Source: Chitinophaga eiseniae
GTDB taxonomy: Bacteria > Bacteroidota > Bacteroidia > Chitinophagales > Chitinophagaceae
Assembly: GCF_012641265.1 (NCBI RefSeq)
Contig: NZ_JABAHZ010000001.1
Location: 1-64,000 of the forward strand
Direction: 5' to 3'
Length of the DNA stretch: 64,000 nucleotides
Shown in pieces: positions 26,276 through 35,354 of the stretch. The notes under the pieces were generated by a model, which had not been told where the DNA came from, did no database searches, and saw only the letters and a list, made by a program, of their open reading frames with translations. Made by a program: the position numbers and the translations under genes. Numbering within the stretch: the first letter of the stretch is position 1; each line of letters begins with the position of its first letter.

Positions 26276-27085
26276 ATGTCAACAGAATATACAACAGTAT
26301 CACCTGCCCAGCCCCTTCGTATTCTCATTGCAGAAGATAACGCCGTCAATATGATGGTGGCAGTCACTATCCTGAACCGGATTTTGCCCGGCGCCACTAT
26401 CCTGGAAGCAGCGAATGGAGTGGAGGCGGTAGAGAAATATAATGAAAGCCGGCCGGATCTTGTGTTTATGGACTTGCAAATGCCCGACAGGAACGGGTTT
26501 GAAGCTACGGAAATCATCCGGAAAACAGATCCCGCTGCGCAAATCCCCATCATCGCCATCACCGCCAGCGATATGAAAGAAGAAAGAGAAAGATGCCTAC
26601 AGCTAGGCATGAACGACTTTTTGCATAAGCCATTTGTAGAAAATGCCATGATAGCCCTGCTGGAAAAATGGATCAATCCATTGGTAGCAGATATGCACAC
26701 AATAATCCCCGATATACAAAGCAGCGATACCCAGCACTTCAATATTGCTATCCTGAAACAATACCTGAGCGCAGATATTATTGGCTATACCTTCCTGTTG
26801 GAAATAATGGAAGCGACCATTACAGAGCTGAGAAAACTAAGTACCCAGATCTGGCAACATGACGAACAATGGGACGATACAGACCTGAAACGTATAGGGC
26901 ATAAACTATACGGAACCGCTACTACCGTGGGTTTGATGGAGCTGTCACGAATGGCGGCCGATATGCAGGTGAACCCCGGAGTGCCGGGAGAACCGCGGAA
27001 GTTGTTATTAAACCAATTGAAAGAAGAATTGGATTACTGTATCCACCTGCTTGAAGAATCTACTGCGCGTCTACGCTATGGATGA
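26276..27085 (+). CDS. Response regulator with REC and Hpt domains
   Basis: A 269-residue protein using the ATG at 26276, which follows an AAAAAGAACG stretch; in-frame ATGs at 26240 and 26186 would lengthen it, the latter overlapping the kinase gene by 29 bases. The receiver domain (~16-135) has Asp66 in FMDLQMPDRNGF and the Lys in FLHKPF. An Hpt-like C-terminal domain follows with His209 (RIGHKLYGTATTVGL). There is no DNA-binding or enzymatic output domain, so it is a phosphotransfer intermediate, not a final regulator. It is the third gene of the FIST-kinase operon. Confidence 0.87.
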   Translation: MSTEYTTVSPAQPLRILIAEDNAVNMMVAVTILNRILPGATILEAANGVEAVEKYNESRPDLVFMDLQMPDRNGFEATEIIRKTDPAAQIPIIAITASDMKEERERCLQLGMNDFLHKPFVENAMIALLEKWINPLVADMHTIIPDIQSSDTQHFNIAILKQYLSADIIGYTFLLEIMEATITELRKLSTQIWQHDEQWDDTDLKRIGHKLYGTATTVGLMELSRMAADMQVNPGVPGEPRKLLLNQLKEELDYCIHLLEESTARLRYG

Positions 27086-27208
27086 TGGGATAAGGCCGCA
27101 CTTTGATGGCTGCTTTTTCATTTTTCCGGCGTTCTTGAAATCCTGCTGACATAGGGTTGTCATAACGACAGTTTTACTTTGTGCTATTGAACAAAATAAA
27201 GCTTAGTT

Positions 27209-27619
27209 ATGAATTTATCATCTGTCCGCATCATTACCGCCGATATCCAGCGCCTGGTACCATTTTATGAAAAGGTAACCGGCATGACCTGGACCTGGTA
27301 TACCCCCGATTTTGCCGAATTACGTACAGGCCAGGCAACGCTCGCTATTGGAACTACCAATACCCTGGCGCCATTTGGGGGAAGTGATGTAGCAACAGCC
27401 GCCAACAATCATTCTGCTATCATTGAATTCCGTGTGGACGATGTGGATAAACGTTACGAAGCGTTGGCCGATTTTCTTGCAGAGACGCTGGTACAGCCTC
27501 CAACGACGATGCCCTGGGGAAACCGGTCGCTATTGTTCCGGGATCCCGATGGCAACCTGGTTAATTTCTTTGCACCGGTGACTGCAGACGCGAAGCAACG
27601 GCTGGATGCTTCTCATTGA
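27209..27619 (+). CDS. VOC-superfamily (glyoxalase-like) protein
   Basis: A 136-residue vicinal oxygen chelate protein: an initial SSVRIITADIQRLVPFYEKVTG, a middle EFRVDDVDKRYEALA and the final LLFRDPDGNLVNFFAPV. The paired beta-alpha-beta modules bind a divalent metal and serve in glyoxalase, fosfomycin resistance and dioxygenase activity; the reaction here is unknown. It is a single gene ended by the terminator at 27644-27677. Confidence 0.85.
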   Translation: MNLSSVRIITADIQRLVPFYEKVTGMTWTWYTPDFAELRTGQATLAIGTTNTLAPFGGSDVATAANNHSAIIEFRVDDVDKRYEALADFLAETLVQPPTTMPWGNRSLLFRDPDGNLVNFFAPVTADAKQRLDASH

Positions 27620-27643
27620 GAAAAAAGACTGGAATATAGGGAA

Positions 27644-27677
27644 AGAGGACAACAGGGAAGCATTCCTGTTGTCCTCT
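27644..27677. terminator. Bidirectional terminator between the VOC gene and susD
   Basis: A perfect 13-bp stem AGAGGACAACAGG/CCTGTTGTCCTCT with an 8-nt loop between convergent genes, with A- and T-rich flanks. Confidence 0.8.
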
Positions 27678-27706
27678 TCGATTATATGGTTATTTAAAAA
27701 GCGTGA

Positions 27707-29092
27707 TCAATCATATCCCTGGTTCTGCGGGAAAGTAGCCTTATTGTTCATAATATCTATTTCCTGCTGGGGAATCGGGTAAATAAGCCGGAAAGCCGGA
27801 AGCGTCACCTTTTTATTGACGAGGATCTCTGCTACGGCACGATTGGTACGCACCAGGTCGAACCAGCGGTCGCATTCAAATGGCAGCTCCAGGCGCCGCT
27901 GTAAGTATATCTCATTCCGGAAGCTGGTTTGGTCCGGCAAATCGGTGGAGCTGAGCGTCGAAAGACCAGCACGGGTGCGGATCATGTTCAGGTAAGTGAA
28001 GGCATTGCCACCGGTGCTGTAGCCGACTTCATTCAGCACTTCTGCCTGCATCAGCAATACATCTGCAAAACGCAGTACGGGAAAGTCGTTACCGGCGTTA
28101 CCGTTAACCGGATCATCGACGAACTTACGCGGCATCATATTGGCATTGCCGGCAGGCTTCACAGATTCCGATAAAGGTCTGCGCAGATCGGCCGCATTAT
28201 AGGCCTTCAATAACGTGGTATCTACGGTAATAGTTTGTGAATTGGCATACCAGAAGCCATGATCCTGGTTAGCCACCCCCTTGGCATAGCGTACGGCAAA
28301 CAGTATTTCCGCATTATACTTGTTGGTCGTGCTAAATACATCTGCTACTTTAGGTAATAAAGTAAACACCTTGTTGTCTATTACTTCCTGTAATACCGTT
28401 TGAGCAGCCGCATATTTTTTCTGGTAGAGATATACTTTGCCGAGCAGTCCTTTAGCTGCTCCGTTGGTAACACGTCCCAACTCTGTGGCGGCATAGGTAG
28501 CAGGTAAATTGGCTGCAGCAAAAGTGAGGTCTTCTTCTACCTGTTTGTATACCGCCGCAACATCATCCCGCTTGAGGGTGGCCGCCTGAACGGGATCAAC
28601 GGCGGTAGTGAGCAGTGGCACCGGTCCCCACAGCCGTACCAGGTTGAAATAGCTCAATGCGCGGATAAAGCGGGCTTCTCCCTTGATACGGTTCTTCAGC
28701 GATTCATCCATGTTGATGCCGTCTATGGCAGTCAATAAGGTATTGCAGCGGAAAATGCCGTTGTATACACCCACCCAGGCATTATAGAAGTTGGTGTTGC
28801 CGGGATTGTCGGAATAGCGGTTGATCTGGTAGTTTTGCCCCGCATTCGAAGAAGGATCCTGGTCGGTGAAGTTATCCGCCCGCGCTTCCATGAGCACTTC
28901 AAAGGTGGAGCCGTACTGACTTCCCTGTGCCAGTGAGGCATAGCAACCATTGACCGCAGTGACCGCGTCGCTGGCGGTTTTAAAAAACTGCCCGGGTGCA
29001 ATGGTGGAAACAGGCGTCAGGTCCAGGAACTTCTTGTTGCAGGAGGCAAGTATCAATAACAATACAGGCAAATAAAATTTATATTTTTTCAT
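27707..29092 (-). CDS. SusD/RagB-family nutrient-binding lipoprotein
   Basis: A surface lipoprotein of ~461 residues that caps the SusC pore and binds its nutrient. The start MKKYKFYLPVLLLILASCNKK at 29092 gives a clean lipoprotein signal peptide (LASC); an ATG at 29104, overlapping the susC stop, is possible too. The SusD_N region (~25-200) and TPR-like C-terminal helices are seen, ending with the family-typical RLELPFECDRWFDLVRTN and AFRLIYPIPQQEIDIM. It follows susC directly. With no glycosidase nearby, the ligand may be a peptide, glycan or other polymer. Confidence 0.92.
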   Translation of the reverse strand: MKKYKFYLPVLLLILASCNKKFLDLTPVSTIAPGQFFKTASDAVTAVNGCYASLAQGSQYGSTFEVLMEARADNFTDQDPSSNAGQNYQINRYSDNPGNTNFYNAWVGVYNGIFRCNTLLTAIDGINMDESLKNRIKGEARFIRALSYFNLVRLWGPVPLLTTAVDPVQAATLKRDDVAAVYKQVEEDLTFAAANLPATYAATELGRVTNGAAKGLLGKVYLYQKKYAAAQTVLQEVIDNKVFTLLPKVADVFSTTNKYNAEILFAVRYAKGVANQDHGFWYANSQTITVDTTLLKAYNAADLRRPLSESVKPAGNANMMPRKFVDDPVNGNAGNDFPVLRFADVLLMQAEVLNEVGYSTGGNAFTYLNMIRTRAGLSTLSSTDLPDQTSFRNEIYLQRRLELPFECDRWFDLVRTNRAVAEILVNKKVTLPAFRLIYPIPQQEIDIMNNKATFPQNQGYD

Positions 29093-29103
29093 GATGTAGC
29101 GCA

Positions 29104-32100
29104 TTAAAAAGTGACGTTAAGACCAATCATATAAGTGCGTGCCAGCGGGTAAGAGCCATAGTCTTCCCCAGCGGTGAGTGCATTTTCTGTGCGATTGCTG
29201 ATCTCCGGATTGAACAACGAATATTTGGCGAAGGTGAATGGATTTTGAACGGCCCCATAGATCCTTGCTGATGGAATGTGGCTCCGGCGCAGCAGGGAGG
29301 CAGGTAAGTTATATCCCAATGCAATATTCCGCACCCTGATATAGGAACCGTCTTCCACATGCCAGGAAGAGGTGATGCCATTTCCGCCGGTTGCGAGCCT
29401 GTTGGCCCTGTTTACAATGCCGTTGCCCGGATTTTCCGGAGATACATAGTGATCCTTTACTTCGCTGAGGTTGTTGAAGTTTCCTTCTACGTTGGCGATG
29501 TAGCGCCTGAATAGATTGAGGATCTTATTACCCTGGCTGCCCTGGATAGAAAAGCTCAGGTCCAGGTTTTTATACCGCACCGTATTGCTGAATCCAAAAA
29601 TGTATTTAGGCTGAAAGCTGCCCACAATGGCCCGGTCGTTGGCATCGATCTTACCATCGCCATTGATATCCTTAAACTTCAGGTCGCCTATATGCGTAGG
29701 ATTGCTGGTCTTGGGAGAGTTATCGAGGTCGCGCTGGTCGCGGTAAATACCATCCGCCACGTACAAATAGTAAGACCCGATGGTTTCCCCGATCTTGGTA
29801 ATAAAGTAGGTATTACCCGTACCGCCGGTCGCGATAATAGGTGCGCCGGAAGGTCCCAGTTTAGTTACTTTGTTGGTGTTAAATGCGATGTTGGCATTGC
29901 CTTCAATAGACCAATCTTTCGCTATCTTTTTGTTATAAGACAGGGAGATCTCCCAGCCTTTGTTATTCACGGCGCCGATATTTTGCAGATAGGTGCTGAA
30001 GCCGGATGCTCCGGGAACGGGGAGGTTCAGCAGCAGCTTGGTGGTTTTGGCGTTATAATAATCAACGGTAACGTTGAGCTGCTCATTAAATAATCCAAAT
30101 TCAAGTCCCGCATCAAAGCTGGCCATGCTCTCCCAGGTAAGGTTAGGGTTGGCGGGACTGGTAATAGATACGCCATTTACCAACGCCTGGTTGCCGAAAA
30201 TGTAGTTGCTGTTGGTATTGCTCATCTGCGCGAGGGAGCCATAGTTCGGAATCTGGAAGTTGCCGGTAAGACCATAGCTGCTCCTGACTTTGAGAGAGCT
30301 GATAGGTTTTATATCACGGAAGAAGGGCTCGTTGGAAACCTGCCAGGCGCCTGATACAGCGGGGAAAGACGCCCATTTTTGATTGACGCCAAAGCGTGAT
30401 GATCCATCACGTCTTATGGAGGCAGTCAGAAAATATTTATCGCTATAGCTATACTGTGCCCTGCCCAGCCAGGAATTGAGGCTCCACTGTTCGAGTGTGG
30501 AGCTGCCCGCGTTTACCTGTCCTGCATTCAGCGTGGTAACGATGTCTGTAGGAAAGTTGTTGGCGGTAAGGGAGTTGTGCTCCTGGTTTTCCTTTTGTAC
30601 GGTAAATCCTGCCAGTACATCCAGTTTATGTTTGCCAAAGGATTTATTGTAGGTAACGGTATGCTCGGTGAGCCAGTTGGTATACATATCTGTATTGGAG
30701 AAGCCTGTTGCTACCGAAGGAAGGGTACCGGATGGCAACGGCAGGTTGGATGGCCGGTAATAATCCCTGCGGAAGCTGTTGAGGTCTGTACCGGCAGAAA
30801 TACGGTACTTCAGGTTAGGAAGGAATTCATATTCCATGTAGGCGTTGGCTGTTAACCGGAAATTTTTGATACGGTCTTTGATCAGCGTGGCCACGGCAAC
30901 GGGGTTAAGCTGGTTGGTCTGACCATAGCCCCATACATTCACAGAGTCAGCAAATGTACCGTCGGGGTTACGAACCGGGAAGATGGGCGCATAGCCCAGG
31001 GCAAGTGCAATAACGCCTGAATTGGGCGCAAACCAGGGTCCTTCGGCATTTACCACCCGGTTGTCGGTATACGAAGGCGTCATATTTACGCCGAACCGGA
31101 ATTTTCCGGTGCCGCCGTCAACGCGGAAGCGGCTGGAATAGCGCTTGTAGTTGTTGTTGATGACGATACCATCCTGGTTGAAGTAGTTGGCCGAAAAGTA
31201 ATAAGAGAGGCTTTCGCTACCGCCGGATACGCTTACAGTATGGCTTTGCATGGGCGCCTGACGAAATATTTCTTTCTGCCAGTCGGTATTGGTTAATCCG
31301 GGTTTGCCTTCCAGGTAGGGAAGTATTTGAGGCGGAATCCTGGTAGAAGGATTTTGAGGCCTTACGCTATTGGGATCTGTTGGTTTGCCGGAGGGCACCG
31401 CATCGAGATAGGCGTTGTTATGGCCTTCGTATACGAGCTTGGCATAATCGTAGGCGTCCAGTACGTCCACATGTTTATTTACGTTTTGTATGCCGTAGCT
31501 ACCGTCATAGCTGACGGTCATTTTTCCGGCTATACCTCTTTTGGTGCGGATCAGTACCACGCCGTTAGAGCCCCTGGAGCCGTAGATGGCAGCAGAAGCG
31601 GCGTCTTTCAATACGTCGATGGAGGCAATATCATTCACATTAATGGATGCCAGCGGATTGAATGGTTGCTGGTAGTTGTTTACACCGGGAGAAGCACTGC
31701 GGGTATCGTTGGTAATGGGTACGCCATCTATTACAAACAACGGGTTGTTGCCTGCACTGATAGAACCTACGCCACGTACGCGGATAGATACGTTGCCCCC
31801 GGGGGCGCCATTGGTCTGCATTACCTGGATCCCCGCCATTTTGCCGGCCAGGGCCTGGTCAAAAGAGGTGATCGCCTGTTGCTTGAGGTCTGAAGAGCGC
31901 AAAGAGGAAACAGAGCCTGTCAGCTCCTTTTTGCTACGCGTACCATAGCCCACGACTACCAGTTCATTTAATCCTTTACTGGCCTCTTTCATACGGATCA
32001 GTAACAGGTTGCTGTTACCATCCCTGACTACGAAGCTATTTAATAAGTTGTTTTCATAGCCAATGAAGCTAAAAGTAAAATCGTACATCGCGCCGGGTTT

Positions 32101-32325
32101 CATTCCCTGCAACCTGAAAATTCCTTTTTCATCGGTCGTTGTATTCATCCTGCTGCTACCGTTATGCTGTTTAACCATTACAGACACGCCCGGCAGCGGG
32201 TCGCCGGCTTCGCTCATTACACTACCCTTGATAGTCACCGTACCGCCCAAATCCTGTGCGCGGGCGCTTAATGCGATGGCCAGCACGAGGAATGCGAGGA
32301 GATAGCTTTTTAGAAGTCTGATCAT
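29104..32325 (-). CDS. SusC/RagA-family TonB-linked outer-membrane transporter
   Basis: A 1073-residue transporter: signal peptide (MIRLLKSYLLAFLVLAIALSARAQ), carboxypeptidase-regulatory-like domain (~30-110), TonB box region LNELVVVGYGTRSKKELTGSV, plug with GVGSISAGNNPLFVIDGVPI and VLKDAASAAIYGSRGSNGVV, then a barrel ending YMIGLNVTF. It lacks the N-terminal STN signalling domain, although a FecR/sigma pair lies just upstream on the same strand. It imports the ligand bound by the SusD partner, whose start lies at its stop. Confidence 0.95.
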   Translation of the reverse strand: MIRLLKSYLLAFLVLAIALSARAQDLGGTVTIKGSVMSEAGDPLPGVSVMVKQHNGSSRMNTTTDEKGIFRLQGMKPGAMYDFTFSFIGYENNLLNSFVVRDGNSNLLLIRMKEASKGLNELVVVGYGTRSKKELTGSVSSLRSSDLKQQAITSFDQALAGKMAGIQVMQTNGAPGGNVSIRVRGVGSISAGNNPLFVIDGVPITNDTRSASPGVNNYQQPFNPLASINVNDIASIDVLKDAASAAIYGSRGSNGVVLIRTKRGIAGKMTVSYDGSYGIQNVNKHVDVLDAYDYAKLVYEGHNNAYLDAVPSGKPTDPNSVRPQNPSTRIPPQILPYLEGKPGLTNTDWQKEIFRQAPMQSHTVSVSGGSESLSYYFSANYFNQDGIVINNNYKRYSSRFRVDGGTGKFRFGVNMTPSYTDNRVVNAEGPWFAPNSGVIALALGYAPIFPVRNPDGTFADSVNVWGYGQTNQLNPVAVATLIKDRIKNFRLTANAYMEYEFLPNLKYRISAGTDLNSFRRDYYRPSNLPLPSGTLPSVATGFSNTDMYTNWLTEHTVTYNKSFGKHKLDVLAGFTVQKENQEHNSLTANNFPTDIVTTLNAGQVNAGSSTLEQWSLNSWLGRAQYSYSDKYFLTASIRRDGSSRFGVNQKWASFPAVSGAWQVSNEPFFRDIKPISSLKVRSSYGLTGNFQIPNYGSLAQMSNTNSNYIFGNQALVNGVSITSPANPNLTWESMASFDAGLEFGLFNEQLNVTVDYYNAKTTKLLLNLPVPGASGFSTYLQNIGAVNNKGWEISLSYNKKIAKDWSIEGNANIAFNTNKVTKLGPSGAPIIATGGTGNTYFITKIGETIGSYYLYVADGIYRDQRDLDNSPKTSNPTHIGDLKFKDINGDGKIDANDRAIVGSFQPKYIFGFSNTVRYKNLDLSFSIQGSQGNKILNLFRRYIANVEGNFNNLSEVKDHYVSPENPGNGIVNRANRLATGGNGITSSWHVEDGSYIRVRNIALGYNLPASLLRRSHIPSARIYGAVQNPFTFAKYSLFNPEISNRTENALTAGEDYGSYPLARTYMIGLNVTF

Positions 32326-32368
32326 TTTTTGACAGGTATTAATTAAAGTTTAAGAAATAGATGGCCCC

Positions 32369-32390
32369 ACACGTGCAGCACTGCGCGTGT
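32369..32390 (-). repeat. Hairpin between fecR and susC
   Basis: A 10-bp imperfect inverted repeat ACACGTGCAG/CTGCGCGTGT (one G-T pair) separated by two bases lies 31 bases after the fecR stop. No T-run follows on the minus strand, so it may be an mRNA stem or processing site and not a terminator. Confidence 0.45.
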
Positions 32391-32421
32391 AAATGTTTTA
32401 TATCAATACTGGTGAATGATG

Positions 32422-33480
32422 TTACCTTATCTTCCTGAGCGTTATTCCCTCGTCTCCGGAGGTAAACTCAAGATTGTTTAGCTGGCAAATCGCTGATAAG
32501 ATATGTTGCAACGAATCCGTTTTTAATACTTGTCCTGTGAAATAGGCGCCTTCCACTTCGCTATCCGCAAAATGGATATCGGTATGATAGGCAGCTGCTA
32601 ATTTTTTGAACACTTTGTCTAATGGCATGTTCGTAAAAGTCAGTAATACGGCATGTTTCACAGTAGTTTCTCCAGGAGCGTTATCTTCCGGTATGCCGGC
32701 AACTTTTGTTACTGCATATTGATGAGTGATAGGATTCAGGTGAAAAGCTTCTCCCGGTTGTAAAAGAATATCTTCTTTGGCCATGCTGCCGTTGTTACGT
32801 ACCAATACCTTCCCGCTTTCCAGTTTTACGGTTACTGCTTGCAACATGCTGGCATCTACGATAAACCGGGTGCCCAATGCAATGGTAGTGATATCGCCGG
32901 CAGTGACGGTGAATGGATGCTGATCGCTTGCCGTTACCTGAAAGGAGGCCTTGCCCTGTAAGGTTACCGTTCTTGCTGCCTTTTCATCGTAAGATAAAAC
33001 AGCGCCGGCATCCATCGTTACCTGGGAGCCTTCCGGCAGTGTCATGATGACCGCTTTGCCGGTAGTATTACGGAGATGCTTCAAATGCGGCGCGGGTGCA
33101 CTGGATAGTGGACGCGGCCCATTTTTTTGCAGCTGCGTATAATACATGGCAAACATTCCGGATATCAGCAGTATGCCTGCAACTGCGGCGGCATAGGAGC
33201 GTATCCTGCTACGCAGACGGACCACTTTCTGTTCGCGGGTATGTTGTCCGGGTTCCTCCATCCGGGCGTGTAGCTGCATTAATAGGGCGTTTGTTCTCTC
33301 CTGGCTCAATACCTGTTCGTCGGTTGCTACGGCGTGGTCAAACTCATTACGCCATTGCTGCCGGAGCGCAGCATCTTCTTCCCGTTCCAGCATACTTTCA
33401 AGTAGCATCACCTCTGCCGCCGTAGCTGTTCCGTCTTTGAGTTTTTGTATTAATGCGATGATCTGTTCCATATCTTTCAA
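32422..33480 (-). CDS. FecR-family anti-sigma factor
   Basis: A 352-residue anti-sigma protein: cytosolic N-terminal region (~1-95), one transmembrane segment (~97-113, AAAVAGILLISGMFAMYY), the FecR domain (~130-245, with TLPEGSQVTMDAGAVLSYDE) and a C-terminal DUF4974-like domain (~285-352, LDKVFKKLAAAYHTDIHF). It holds the sigma factor at 33550-34110 until a signal from an outer-membrane receptor reaches it. The gene order sigma-fecR-susC-susD on one strand is the usual one. Confidence 0.92.
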   Translation of the reverse strand: MKDMEQIIALIQKLKDGTATAAEVMLLESMLEREEDAALRQQWRNEFDHAVATDEQVLSQERTNALLMQLHARMEEPGQHTREQKVVRLRSRIRSYAAAVAGILLISGMFAMYYTQLQKNGPRPLSSAPAPHLKHLRNTTGKAVIMTLPEGSQVTMDAGAVLSYDEKAARTVTLQGKASFQVTASDQHPFTVTAGDITTIALGTRFIVDASMLQAVTVKLESGKVLVRNNGSMAKEDILLQPGEAFHLNPITHQYAVTKVAGIPEDNAPGETTVKHAVLLTFTNMPLDKVFKKLAAAYHTDIHFADSEVEGAYFTGQVLKTDSLQHILSAICQLNNLEFTSGDEGITLRKIR

Positions 33481-33549
33481 CTATAAAAAGTAAGACACGA
33501 ATGAAAAGAGGGGGATGGGGCAGGTTACGGAATTGTTAACAAAGGCACT

Positions 33550-34110
33550 TTACAGGTAGGAGCTGAGGAAAACGGCGCCTAAAACGGGTAGCGCCGCCTG
33601 GCTGGAGGCTATGTAGGAACGAATGGCCTCGGAGGAGGACTGTAAATATTCTTTGACAGTATGATGCGAAATCCCGAGGATACGCGCTGCCTCAACGGCG
33701 GATTTACCTTCCAGGCGGCATAGCTGGAATACTTCTTTCTTGCGGGGAGAAAGCTGGTCAATGGCTTCGTTGAGCAGGGCCAACCTGCTTTCCCGGAGGG
33801 AGGCATGATCATCTTCCACGGCATCGCGGATCGCCGGGTATACGGCCAGCTTTGATTGCTCGGTAGCCGCTTTTTTTAAATACTGGAGGGATTTATTATA
33901 ACTCACTACAAAAAGCCAGTTGCCAGGCCCCTGGCTAAGGTCCAGCTGGTGACGGCTGTTCCAGAAGGCAAGAAATACTTCCTGGAGAATGTCTTCTGCA
34001 ATATCATGCTGGTCAATTAACCGTCGGATATTTTTAAAAACAGCATGGTGATATTGATGATAGATTTCATCAAAGGCTATCACATCTGCCGAATGCAAAA
34101 ACGAAGTCAA
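33550..34110 (-). CDS. ECF RNA polymerase sigma factor
   Basis: A 186-residue group IV sigma factor. Region 2 includes FDEIYHQYHHAVFKNIRRLI and DILQEVFLAFWNSRHQLD, and region 4 includes INQLSPRKKEVFQLCRLEGKSAVEAARILGISHHTVKEYL, the HTH that binds the -35 element. It probably directs transcription of the downstream fecR-susC-susD genes. Its C-terminus is slightly longer and hydrophobic (AALPVLGAVFLSSYL), as in several Bacteroidota FecI-type sigmas. Confidence 0.93.
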   Translation of the reverse strand: MTSFLHSADVIAFDEIYHQYHHAVFKNIRRLIDQHDIAEDILQEVFLAFWNSRHQLDLSQGPGNWLFVVSYNKSLQYLKKAATEQSKLAVYPAIRDAVEDDHASLRESRLALLNEAIDQLSPRKKEVFQLCRLEGKSAVEAARILGISHHTVKEYLQSSSEAIRSYIASSQAALPVLGAVFLSSYL

Positions 34111-34365
34111 AGCTGTTAGATTTATTTTACCGATGGGATGAATAGACGAGCAAAAATACTATTCAAGATATAAAGTAGGCGGCGGGCTATATTAAATAAT
34201 GATTAATACCCGTGCGGTTTTCGTGCCGGTAAACAAATGATAGTTAAATATAATGTAATTGTTTTGTTGGCCGATAATCACATTATTCCTGTTTTGCCTT
34301 CACCCTTTTTGATGCTACCGATGCCTTATATATTAATATCAACCACCATCACATTAGCTGTTAAT

Positions 34366-35325
34366 ATGAAAAGATTAATTCTATGGGGGATGCTGCTGCT
34401 CCCTTTAGCGGGAATTTGCCAGCAACAGGATACCACGGTGTCTACAAAAGGTATGTTTGACCTGGATCCGGGTTTGGTGATGACGTTCCTGTCGAAAGAC
34501 AGCGTAGACAAAAACGAGGTGCTACGGGATATTGATGCTTTAAATGCTTTGCTGCGTATAGACATAGGGGAGGCTGCCATGATGAAAGAACTGGCCGCTA
34601 TTGACAGGGAAAAGGACAGTACCAGGTTTTACAATTTCGTTACTACAAAGCCGGCGGCACTTTACCGGGAAAAACGGATCCTGATGCAGCAGTTTGTAGC
34701 CGGACATCCGGATTCTTATGTAAGTCTGTACGAGCTGAACGACAACGACGGTATGTACAGCGCAGATAGCTATACGGTGGCCTATACTAAACTGAGCAAC
34801 CGGCTCAAAAACACACAGGCAGCGCAGAAAATCCGTGACCGCATGACGCAGCTGAAGAAGATATCGTTGCATGGGACACAGGCGGCCGACTTTACCCGGA
34901 AAGACCAATACGGCAAAACCGTCAGGCTGAGCGACTACAAGGGAAAATTAGTCATCCTGGATTTCTGGGGCAGCTGGTGTGGCGCCTGCCGACAAAGCCA
35001 TCCGCATTTGAAAGAGCTCTATGAGGCTTATAAAGACAAAGGCCTGGAGATTATAGCCGTGGCCAATGAAAATGTACATGGCGATAAAACGCCACTGGTC
35101 AAAGCTAAGGCCGCCTGGTTGGCAGCTATAAAAAAAGACGGGGTGAACTGGGTACATGTACTCAACGATGAAGGCGCAGGAGGAATGGATATCGTAAAGG
35201 CTTTCCAGGTAACCGCTTATCCAACCAAGTTCCTGCTGGATAAGGATGGTAAAGTTTTGCTGCGTATTGAAGATGGCCTGAATGTAGAAATTGATCAAAC
35301 GATTAAATCCATGCTGGATAAATAA
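34366..35325 (+). CDS. TlpA-like thioredoxin-fold protein, exported
   Basis: A 319-residue protein with a signal peptide (MKRLILWGMLLLPLAGICQQ) from the ATG at 34366; the frame is open further up to 34237 but the extension has no signal character. Residues ~175-319 are a TlpA/ResA-type thioredoxin domain with Cys205 and Cys208 in WGSWCGACR; the first ~170 are a helical region seen in Bacteroidota TlpA-like proteins. It probably reduces disulfides in the periplasm. It is divergent from the sigma factor and leads two more genes on the + strand (gaps 29 and 5 bases). Confidence 0.87.
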   Translation: MKRLILWGMLLLPLAGICQQQDTTVSTKGMFDLDPGLVMTFLSKDSVDKNEVLRDIDALNALLRIDIGEAAMMKELAAIDREKDSTRFYNFVTTKPAALYREKRILMQQFVAGHPDSYVSLYELNDNDGMYSADSYTVAYTKLSNRLKNTQAAQKIRDRMTQLKKISLHGTQAADFTRKDQYGKTVRLSDYKGKLVILDFWGSWCGACRQSHPHLKELYEAYKDKGLEIIAVANENVHGDKTPLVKAKAAWLAAIKKDGVNWVHVLNDEGAGGMDIVKAFQVTAYPTKFLLDKDGKVLLRIEDGLNVEIDQTIKSMLDK

Positions 35326-35354
35326 GCGCTGTATTAATAACCCGATTCCGTACA

